Shown here in pieces: positions 1 through 5,192 of a stretch of DNA of 6,103 nucleotides (its first letter is position 1; each line of letters opens with the position of its first letter). A model generated the notes under the pieces. It did not search any database. It saw only the letters and a list, made by a program, of their open reading frames with translations, and was not told where the DNA came from. A program made the position numbers and the translations under genes. Location: NCBI GenBank assembly GCA_025980355.1, contig JAICXR010000225.1:1-6103 (forward strand), written 5' to 3'. The DNA comes from Chloroflexota bacterium (GTDB lineage: Bacteria; Chloroflexota; UBA4733).

Positions 1-1
1 C

Positions 2-655
2 ACGCACGCGCACGGCGTCGAAGAGAGCCTGACCGCCGAGCAACGCCGCGAAGTGCGGCAGCAGTTCGCCGCCTCGCCGGTGAAACTGTTCGGCCTCGGC
101 AGCACCTCCGAGTTCCACAGCCTGGATCAAGCCGTGGTGCGCCAGAACATCGAAGGGACCAAGCGCGCGCTCCAACTGGCGCACGACCTGGGGGCGGGGG
201 GCGTCAAGGTGCGCCCGAACGGCCACCAGGAGAAGGCGGGGGTGCCGCTCGAGCAGACGCTGGAGCAGATCGGGCGGGCCGCCCGGGAATGCGGCCAGGC
301 GGCGCGCGACCTGGGCGTGGAATTGCGCATGGAGATGCATGGGGCGGTACGCCAGGCCAAGACGATGCGCCGCATCTTCGAGGTCGCCGACGGCTACTGC
401 TGGGCCTGCTGGAACTCCAACGAGGACGACGTGCAGGACGGGTCGGTCAAGCGAGCGTTCGACGAGGTGAGCCGCTGGATTCGGGAAGCGCACATCACCC
501 GCCTCTGGAACCCGAGCTATCCCTATCGCGAGTTCTTCTCCTTGCTGAAGAGCGTGAACACGCAGTGCTTCTGCCTGGCGGAGATCCCGGCCAGCGCCGA
601 CCCGGAGGAACTGATGCGCTACTACCGCGCCCTCTTCGACTGCCTGGCGGCGTGA
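2..655 (+). CDS. Sugar phosphate isomerase/epimerase-like TIM-barrel protein (5' end cut by window edge)
   Basis: The frame is open from the left edge to a TGA at 653-655, giving 217 residues. Family members usually run near 290-300, so roughly 75-80 N-terminal residues are missing. The GTG at 53 is internal, because family-like sequence (THAHGVEES) precedes it. The protein resembles the xylose-isomerase-like TIM-barrel family (AP endonuclease 2 fold), whose members isomerise or epimerise sugars and sugar-like compounds in the cytoplasm, usually with a divalent metal. Visible strand-end motifs in order are THAHGVE, GVKVRPN (about 203-220), GVELRMEMHG with Glu at 332-334 and His at 338-340, CWNSNEDD (about 407-430), and CLAEIP with Glu at 581-583. 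These are spaced as expected for metal and substrate ligands around the barrel. The gene converges on the PIG-L gene and is not part of its transcript. The substrate is unknown. The fold is fairly sure; the exact reaction is not. Confidence 0.8.
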   Translation, partial: THAHGVEESLTAEQRREVRQQFAASPVKLFGLGSTSEFHSLDQAVVRQNIEGTKRALQLAHDLGAGGVKVRPNGHQEKAGVPLEQTLEQIGRAARECGQAARDLGVELRMEMHGAVRQAKTMRRIFEVADGYCWACWNSNEDDVQDGSVKRAFDEVSRWIREAHITRLWNPSYPYREFFSLLKSVNTQCFCLAEIPASADPEELMRYYRALFDCLAA

Positions 656-687
656 CATCGGGGCGGCCCCACTGCCGCTGCCGGCCA

Positions 688-707
688 CGGGATGCGGCGC
701 CATCCCG
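688..707. terminator. Hairpin between convergent genes, possible bidirectional terminator
   Basis: A perfect 7-bp stem (CGGGATG at 688-694, CATCCCG at 701-707) with a 6-base loop lies in the 73-base gap between the stop codons of the convergent isomerase and PIG-L genes. No T-tract follows on either strand, so it is not a textbook intrinsic terminator. The position makes a role in ending both transcripts plausible. Confidence 0.35.
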
Positions 708-728
708 GTCGCGAGGCCGCCTCGGCGC

Positions 729-1433
729 TCAGCCCAGCAGGTCTTGCTTCCGCGTACGCGCCCCTTCCGGACGCATCAGCGCCACGCCCTTCTCGTAGCC
801 CGCGACCGCCCCCCGGATCGTGCCGAGCGCGTCATAGTACCGGTAGTAGGGGAAGGACGAGATGCCGCCGCGCACCAGCTCGTAGCACTTGATCGCCTCA
901 AGGTATGCCGGGAAGACCTCCGTCACGTCCAGCGCCACTTCCGTCTGAAAGCCGTAGGGGTCTTCCCAGTTCTCGGCGAAGTAGAGGGACCGCGGGTACC
1001 AGGCGGGCAATTCGCGCTTGAAGGCCGGTAGCCCCGCAAAGTAGAGCGCCTCCTTCACGTTGATGCTGGTGTTGCGATGGTCGCGGTGGATGCTCCCCTG
1101 CCAGTGCGTGATCACCACGTCGGGCCGGTACTGGCGCATGGTGTCGGCGATCTTCCATTGGATCTCTTCGTTCACCGCCAGCTCACCATCGAGGTAGGGC
1201 ATGCAGACCACCTCCGCCGAGAGCGCCCTGGCGGCCGCCTCGGCCTCCCGCCGCTTCTGCTCCGTGTACTCGGCCACCGGCATCGTCCGGTGCCCCTTCT
1301 CGCCCAACGTCATGTGGACGAGGACGGCCCGATAGCCGGCCCGCACGTGCTTGAGCACCGTCGCCCCCGCCATGACCTCCGCGTCGGCGGCGTGTCCGCC
1401 CACCACCATGATCGTTCGATCGCCAGTTGCCAT
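729..1433 (-). CDS. PIG-L family deacetylase-like protein with an altered HPDD motif
   Basis: This 234-residue cytoplasmic-looking protein has no signal peptide or membrane segment. PIG-L/LmbE enzymes remove the acetyl group from N-acetylglucosamine conjugates using a zinc ion. The N-terminal beta strand ends in VVGGHAADAE (residues 10-19), where the family normally has AHPDDE, and the second zinc site IHRDHRN is at 115-121. Aligned with MshB, zinc ligands are kept at His14, Asp17 and His119, but the Asp that acts as general base is Ala16. Length matches compact PIG-L members. The ATG at 1433 is chosen because GGAGGAGGA lies just upstream and the homologous sequence begins there; the frame stays open much further upstream only as a shadow of the GNAT gene. 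It is the last gene of the operon, 41 bases after the acetyltransferase stop. Family is confident. Whether it still deacetylates, uses another base or only binds ligand is open. Confidence 0.9.
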   Translation of the reverse strand: MATGDRTIMVVGGHAADAEVMAGATVLKHVRAGYRAVLVHMTLGEKGHRTMPVAEYTEQKRREAEAAARALSAEVVCMPYLDGELAVNEEIQWKIADTMRQYRPDVVITHWQGSIHRDHRNTSINVKEALYFAGLPAFKRELPAWYPRSLYFAENWEDPYGFQTEVALDVTEVFPAYLEAIKCYELVRGGISSFPYYRYYDALGTIRGAVAGYEKGVALMRPEGARTRKQDLLG

Positions 1434-1437
1434 GTAC

Positions 1438-1446
1438 TCCTCCTCC
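1438..1446 (-). promoter_or_regulatory. Ribosome binding site of the PIG-L gene
   Basis: On the minus strand GGAGGAGGA stands 4 bases before the ATG at 1433; its first GGAGG core is 8 bases from the ATG. This near-ideal Shine-Dalgarno fixes the start of the deacetylase-like gene despite the long open frame upstream. Confidence 0.8.
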
Positions 1447-1474
1447 GTCTCCCTATTCGTCGGGCACCCGGTCG

Positions 1475-2428
1475 CTAGGTGAGCGGCTTGCGCATGACGG
1501 CGAAGCGCCGCACCTCTCGGAAGCCGCAGCGCTGGTACAGCCGCGCGGCGTCGTCGCCGGTCCAGAGAAACCAGGCGCAGTGGTAGCCGCGCTGGCGCAT
1601 CTCCAGGAGCGTCTGCGCCAGCAGCACCCGACCGATGCCCCGGCTGCGCAATGCCGGGTCGACGCCGAACGGGCCGAAGCGTTCGGCCCGGAACTGGGCG
1701 TAGCCGATCACCGCCCCGCCCTGTTTGGCGACCAGCATGCCGGTGGTCCAGGGGTTGCCCGCGAACAGGTCCTGCATCACCTCGCCGGCGAAGCGCACCC
1801 AGTCCCAACTGAAGCAGCGGCGCAGGAATTGACCGACCGGCACGATATCCTCCGGCGTGGCCACGGAGATCTGCACGCCGTCGGCCAGGATGCGGTCCCG
1901 GGTGGCGGCGATCTCCTCCGGCACCGCAAAGGTGGAAATATCCGCCCGCATGCTGATCGGGCGCGACTGCACGGCAAAGCCGTGGCCTTGCAGGAACGTG
2001 ACGGCGTCGGCATAGAGGGCCACGTCGACCCCGGGGATGAAGTAGTTGGGCACATAGGGGGCGACGGCGATCTCCTGGGCGCCGCCCGCCTTGAGGGCGG
2101 CGGTCACGTGCTCCAGCAGCGCCGTGCCCACGCCGGCCCGCCGATGGTCCGGCAAGACACCGAAGGCGGTGATCCAGCTCTTCTCCCGTTCGTAGCCCTG
2201 GGCGAAGTAGGGCACCTGCCGGGCCAACCCCAGCATGAAGCCCACCGGTCGCCCCTGGGGGCCTTCCGCCACGGCGCAGGACTCCGGTACAAAGTTCGGA
2301 TCGAGCAGGACGCGCGAGCGCCAGGCGGCTGCGTCGATCCGGTCGCCCCACATCGTCTGGTTCCAGACCTCCAGGAGCGGCGCTTCATCGTTCCCGGCGT
2401 AAGGACGCACGCGGATTGTGCCGGCCAT
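1475..2428 (-). CDS. Tandem-domain GNAT family N-acetyltransferase
   Basis: This 317-residue soluble protein has two GNAT domains in a row. GNAT enzymes move an acetyl group from acetyl-CoA to an amine. The first domain (about 4-155) has the acetyl-CoA pyrophosphate loop VLPDHRRAGVG at 91-101 and ends with FLQGHGF. The second (about 186-317) has VDPALRSRGIG at 256-266 and the closing DDAARLYQRCGFREV at 292-306. Both loops keep the R-x-x-G-x-G/A pattern, so either domain could bind acetyl-CoA. Size and two-domain layout match mycothiol synthase MshD and other tandem GNATs; sequence alone does not decide which. The ATG at 2428 is preferred over the GTG directly before it, because AGGGAG (2435-2440) lies 6 bases from the ATG but only 3 from the GTG. 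It is the middle gene of the operon, 30 bases after the solute-binding protein stop. Substrate unknown. Confidence 0.88.
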   Translation of the reverse strand: MAGTIRVRPYAGNDEAPLLEVWNQTMWGDRIDAAAWRSRVLLDPNFVPESCAVAEGPQGRPVGFMLGLARQVPYFAQGYEREKSWITAFGVLPDHRRAGVGTALLEHVTAALKAGGAQEIAVAPYVPNYFIPGVDVALYADAVTFLQGHGFAVQSRPISMRADISTFAVPEEIAATRDRILADGVQISVATPEDIVPVGQFLRRCFSWDWVRFAGEVMQDLFAGNPWTTGMLVAKQGGAVIGYAQFRAERFGPFGVDPALRSRGIGRVLLAQTLLEMRQRGYHCAWFLWTGDDAARLYQRCGFREVRRFAVMRKPLT

Positions 2429-2434
2429 CACAGA

Positions 2435-2440
2435 CTCCCT
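2435..2440 (-). promoter_or_regulatory. Ribosome binding site of the GNAT gene
   Basis: AGGGAG on the minus strand sits 6 bases before the ATG at 2428. The spacing argues for this ATG over the adjacent upstream GTG (2429-2431). Confidence 0.65.
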
Positions 2441-2458
2441 TACCGACGACGCTGTGGT

Positions 2459-4012
2459 CTAGCCGTAATCCTTCTTCAACAGCGCGTTGACCTGGGTTTC
2501 GGCGTTGGAGAGCGCCGCTTTGGCATCGCCTCCCGATTTCACGACGGTCTCGATCTGCTTCTGCATGTCGGTGGTGATCTCGGCGCCATCGAGGACGATC
2601 GGGAACGGCCGCGCCGTCTGCAAGGCGTCGACGTAGGTCTTCAGGAACGGCGTCCCCAGCTTGTCGGTATGCGCCTGCTGATCGCTGGTCCGGCTGGGCA
2701 GGATGCCCTGGGCCAGCAGCCAGTCGCCCATGCGCGACGATTTTCCGGCCGCGGCCGGGCCGTTCACCCATTCCAGGAACTGCCAGGCCTCGGGCTGCTG
2801 TTTGCTCGTCCTGTCCACGGCGAAGAGCCAGGAATAGGAGGCGGCAATGGACTTCTGGCCGGCGGGACCGATCGGGATCGGGGCGGTGGCAACATCGGCG
2901 TAGTTGTCCTTCATCTTCGACTGGAGCGTACTCTGCCACCAGTTGGCCATCACGATCATGGCCGTCTTCTCGTTGATGAAGTTGGTGGAGTAGCTCGCCG
3001 AAAGCTTGGGATCGGTCAGCTTCTCATTGATGAGGCGCTGGTATAGGCCAAGGGCGTCCAGGCCGGCGGTGCTGTTGAACGCGGCCTGTTTGAAGTCCGG
3101 CGCCAGGAATTCGCCGCCGTCCGACCAGAGCATGGAGAGCCAGGGATGGACGACGCCGGCATCCCAGCCGGTGATGAGGCCGAAACCCTGCTGCGTTATC
3201 GCGCCGGTGGCGTCGGTCTTGGTCAGCTTGCGGGCGGCCGCCTCGAGGTCGGCCCAGGTTTTGGGCGCGTCCGCCACGCCGGCCTCCTGGAAGAGCCGCT
3301 TGTTGTAGTTCAAGGCGTAGGTGTCGATCTCCGTCGGGAAGCCGTACACCTTCCCCTGGCTACTCGAGCCATCGACGGCGCCGGCCGGATAGGCGTCCTT
3401 GATCGCCGTGGCGACGTCGGCCGGGGCCGCCGCCAGCGACGTATTGCGGATGAGCTGCGCCAGCCAGAGGTCATAGATGTGATAGATATCGTAGATGGAA
3501 CCGGAGGTCTGCGCCACGGTGATCTTCTGCAACAGCTGATCGAAGGACACCGCACTGACCTCGACGGTGACGCCGGGATGTGTCTGGGCGTACTCGGTCA
3601 CGTAGGGCTGGAAGTCCTTCAAGGTCGTCGCCGGATCCCAGTGCGTCAGCATGGTCACCTTCGTCCCGCCGGCAGCGACGCGGGCCGTCGTCGCCGGAGC
3701 GGCGCTGCTGGTCGCGGCGGCAGCGCTCGTCGTCACGGCGCTGCTCGCTGGCGCGGTGGAGTTGGTAGCGGCAGTACTGGTCGCGGCAACGCTGCTCGCA
3801 CTCGACGCTGTACTTGCGGCGGACGCCGTGCTGGCGGCGGTGGACGGCGCTGTACTGGACGTCGCCGCCGGAGCGCTGGATGTCGCGGCGGTGGTGACCG
3901 TGGTGGCGGCCGAGCCGCCGCAGGCGGCGAGCAAGGCCATGCCGGCCAGAGCCGGCCCGACTTGGATCGTGCGGCGCAACAGGGCGCGACGGGTCAGGGC
4001 GTTCGACGGCAT
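2459..4012 (-). CDS. ABC transporter family 1 (sugar-type) solute-binding lipoprotein with long Ala/Ser/Thr linker
   Basis: This 517-residue exported lipoprotein should bind a carbohydrate-like ligand outside the membrane and pass it to an ABC permease. The N-terminus has a twin-arginine-like motif TRRALLRR, a hydrophobic stretch and the lipobox LLAACGG, with the lipidated Cys at residue 31, so Tat export is likely. Residues 34-116 are almost only Ala, Ser, Thr, Val and Pro. The binding domain then begins with TKVTMLTHWDP and carries family 1 hallmarks: LNYNKRLFQEAG near 234-245, NEKTAMIVMANWW near 347-359, and AWQFLEWVNGP near 409-419. The domain alone has normal length; the linker makes the whole protein longer than the usual 420-450 residues. 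It is the first gene of a minus-strand operon with the GNAT and PIG-L genes. No permease or ATPase is in the window. The start could instead be the in-frame TTG at 4015, 8 bases after AAAGGA (4024-4029); the ATG is 11 bases away. Confidence 0.93.
   Translation of the reverse strand: MPSNALTRRALLRRTIQVGPALAGMALLAACGGSAATTVTTAATSSAPAATSSTAPSTAASTASAASTASSASSVAATSTAATNSTAPASSAVTTSAAAATSSAAPATTARVAAGGTKVTMLTHWDPATTLKDFQPYVTEYAQTHPGVTVEVSAVSFDQLLQKITVAQTSGSIYDIYHIYDLWLAQLIRNTSLAAAPADVATAIKDAYPAGAVDGSSSQGKVYGFPTEIDTYALNYNKRLFQEAGVADAPKTWADLEAAARKLTKTDATGAITQQGFGLITGWDAGVVHPWLSMLWSDGGEFLAPDFKQAAFNSTAGLDALGLYQRLINEKLTDPKLSASYSTNFINEKTAMIVMANWWQSTLQSKMKDNYADVATAPIPIGPAGQKSIAASYSWLFAVDRTSKQQPEAWQFLEWVNGPAAAGKSSRMGDWLLAQGILPSRTSDQQAHTDKLGTPFLKTYVDALQTARPFPIVLDGAEITTDMQKQIETVVKSGGDAKAALSNAETQVNALLKKDYG
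3665..3913 (-). repeat. Low-complexity coding tract for the Ala/Ser/Thr linker
   Basis: This stretch encodes residues 34-116 of the solute-binding lipoprotein. It is built from irregular copies of GCN, AGC/TCC and ACC codons, with short units such as TSSAPAATSSTAPSTAAST recurring imperfectly. The result is a flexible spacer between the lipid anchor and the ligand-binding domain. The same DNA read on the other strand looks like a long hydrophobic protein, which is an artefact. Confidence 0.8.
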
Positions 4013-4059
4013 CAACTCATGCGTCCTTTCTGCTCAGGGTGACTCGCTCCGGCGCGGTT

Positions 4060-4087
4060 GGTGTGACGACGTGCAGCGTAGCACACC
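4060..4087. promoter_or_regulatory. Inverted repeat in the operon promoter region, candidate operator
   Basis: GGTGTG (4060-4065) and CACACC (4082-4087) are perfect inverted 6-bp arms 16 bases apart, with TGCA at the exact centre. The site overlaps the candidate -10 of the leftward operon, where a repressor would act. The remaining inner bases do not pair, so this is only a suggestion. Confidence 0.25.
4075..4083 (-). promoter_or_regulatory. Weak extended -10 promoter candidate for the leftward operon
   Basis: On the minus strand TGCTACGCT fits the extended -10 form TGnTANNNT about 63 bases before the ATG of the solute-binding lipoprotein. No good -35 is seen at the usual distance. A promoter must exist near here because the operon begins in this gap, but this exact site is uncertain. 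Confidence 0.25.
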
Positions 4088-4138
4088 TTGCCCGCCGGGT
4101 GCGGCGCGGCGTCGTGCCCAGCCGTGCTCATTGCGCGG

Positions 4139-4147
4139 TGCTAAAAT
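4139..4147 (+). promoter_or_regulatory. Extended -10 promoter candidate for the amidohydrolase gene
   Basis: TGCTAAAAT matches TGn followed by a hexamer one base from TATAAT, in an otherwise G/C-rich region. A start site near 4154 would give a leader of about 54 bases before the GTG at 4208. No clear -35 lies 17 bases upstream, which is acceptable for an extended -10 promoter. The perfect palindrome ATGCGCAT (4166-4173) falls just downstream of the inferred transcription start and could bind a regulator. Confidence 0.45.
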
Positions 4148-4190
4148 CGCCCCGTCCGAGCCAGGATGCGCATGAGGCCGGATTACACTC

Positions 4191-4197
4191 AAGGGAG
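4191..4197 (+). promoter_or_regulatory. Ribosome binding site that decides the amidohydrolase start
   Basis: AAGGGAG lies 10 bases before the GTG at 4208. This supports starting there, immediately before the conserved LIDVHVH strand, rather than at the in-frame ATG at 4166, which would place this purine tract inside the coding region. Confidence 0.65.
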
Positions 4198-4207
4198 CGT
4201 CTGCAGC

Positions 4208-5029
4208 GTGTTGATCGATGTCCATGTCCATTATCCGCACGGCCTGTTCGACCCACCGGGCGACACGCGATCGGTGGACGAGAAGGTTGAACAACTCATC
4301 GCCACCGAGCGCGAGCTCGGCGCCCGGCGCATCTGCGTCAACTCTCTGGCCTGGCCGCCCTGCCACGACGAGGTGGCGGCGCTCATCCGGCGCTACCCGG
4401 ACTTCGTGGTCGGCTTCGGCTATATCCAGTTGGGCATCGACCCGCCGGAGCAAGTGGACCGGCTCTACGCGCAGGGCTTCCGCGGCCTCAAGATGATCCA
4501 GCCGTTGGACAACTACGACAGCAAAGCCTACTACCCGATCTATGCCCGCGCCGAGGCCTATCGCCTGCCGATCCTGTTCCACACCGGGCAGCAGATGCGC
4601 GTCGCCGGACGCGGTGAACGCGGCTGGGATGTCTCGACCGCCCGGATGATGCCCTGGATGCTGGACCCGATCGCCCGCGCCTTCCCCGACCTGCCGATCA
4701 TTGGCGCCCACCTCGGCGTGCCGTCCTTCGCGGAGGCGGCCTGGGTCGCCCGCTGGAACGCCAACGTGTTCTTCGACCTGAGCGGCTCGATCACGATCCG
4801 GCGCGGCAACCGGCAGGTCGTCCACGACATGATCTATCAGGCGCTGGCCGGCTCAGGCGCCATCGGCCAGATCGTCTTCGGCTCCGATGTCACCAATGCC
4901 GAGATCCCGGAGGTAGTCGCCGCCTACGGCACGATGCTCGACCGCCTGGGGGTCGACGCCCCCATGCGGCAACAGGTGATGTACGGCAACATGGCGCGTA
5001 TCCTCGGGTTGGACGGAACCAACGGCTGA
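4208..5029 (+). CDS. Amidohydrolase-2 family metal-dependent TIM-barrel hydrolase
   Basis: This 273-residue cytoplasmic protein belongs to the amidohydrolase-related (Amidohydro_2) superfamily, whose members hydrolyse or decarboxylate small molecules using a metal held in a TIM barrel. Ligand motifs appear in order: DVHVH with His6 and His8 at the end of strand 1, RGLKMIQ with Lys95, ILFHTGQQ with His125, IIGAHLG with His168, and VFGSD with Asp227. All expected metal-site positions are therefore intact. The C-terminal MYGNMARILGL is the usual family ending. Length is typical. The GTG start is chosen because the conserved first strand begins at residue 2 and AAGGGAG lies upstream; an ATG at 4166 would add 14 unlike residues. 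It is transcribed away from the solute-binding protein operon, and the shared gap suggests possible joint control. The substrate cannot be told; a lactonase, decarboxylase or amide hydrolase are all possible. Confidence 0.88.
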   Translation: MLIDVHVHYPHGLFDPPGDTRSVDEKVEQLIATERELGARRICVNSLAWPPCHDEVAALIRRYPDFVVGFGYIQLGIDPPEQVDRLYAQGFRGLKMIQPLDNYDSKAYYPIYARAEAYRLPILFHTGQQMRVAGRGERGWDVSTARMMPWMLDPIARAFPDLPIIGAHLGVPSFAEAAWVARWNANVFFDLSGSITIRRGNRQVVHDMIYQALAGSGAIGQIVFGSDVTNAEIPEVVAAYGTMLDRLGVDAPMRQQVMYGNMARILGLDGTNG

Positions 5030-5084
5030 GGGGCCGGGCGCGGCGCCGTCGCGCCTGCGCGCGTTCGCCGGGCTTCAGCCGTTG
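5020..5084. repeat. Inverted repeat spanning the amidohydrolase stop codon, with nested GC hairpin
   Basis: CAACGGCTGA (5020-5029, including the stop) pairs perfectly with TCAGCCGTTG (5075-5084). With one G-U and one further G-C pair the RNA stem reaches 12 pairs. Inside the loop, GGCGCG (5037-5042) pairs with CGCGCC (5050-5055). It may protect or end the amidohydrolase mRNA; no T-tract follows. Its right arm overlaps the -35 of the next gene's candidate promoter. Confidence 0.4.
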
Positions 5085-5110
5085 ACCGGCCGTCTTCCCC
5101 TGGTTATCCT
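5082..5110 (+). promoter_or_regulatory. Sigma70-like promoter candidate for the DUF347 membrane protein
   Basis: TTGACC (5082-5087) is one base from the consensus -35, and after exactly 17 bases comes TATCCT (5105-5110), matching four of six -10 positions. The start would be near 5117, leaving a leader of about 76 bases. The dyad TCCTC-A-GAGGA (5107-5117) overlaps the -10 and may be an operator. Confidence 0.45.
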
Positions 5111-5192
5111 CAGAGGACTGTCGCGTTTGCATCATCCCGTCTGAACTGAGGAACCGCCCGCAGGAACCACAGAGACCTAGGAAAAAGGAATC

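Noticed and set aside
1434..2351. Upstream extension of the PIG-L frame, which would make a 540-residue protein
   Set aside because: The extra part overlaps the GNAT gene in another frame, shows no domain and has shadow composition. A strong ribosome binding site marks the start at 1433.
729..2428. Calling the pair mshB and mshD of mycothiol synthesis
   Set aside because: The PIG-L protein is shorter than MshB and lacks its catalytic Asp, and tandem GNATs have many roles. Only the class similarity is supported, so no gene symbols were given.
2429..2456. CACAG/CTGTG arms around the GNAT ribosome binding site, as a translation-control hairpin
   Set aside because: Only 5 bp with an 18-base loop, and the Shine-Dalgarno would be in the loop rather than hidden. 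This is within chance.
1427..3046. Long plus-strand open frame (539 codons) antisense to the GNAT and solute-binding protein genes
   Set aside because: It is a product of high GC content. Its translation is rich in Arg, Gly, His and Pro with no recognisable domain, and it overlaps two clear family members.
3651..4175. Plus-strand frame with a hydrophobic Ala/Val/Leu stretch that looks like a membrane protein
   Set aside because: It is the antisense reading of the Ala/Ser/Thr linker codons of the lipoprotein, which necessarily read as Val, Ala, Leu and Gly on the other strand.
4034..4825. Minus-strand frame of 263 codons over the amidohydrolase
   Set aside because: It is antisense to a gene with all metal-site motifs intact and has no family features itself.
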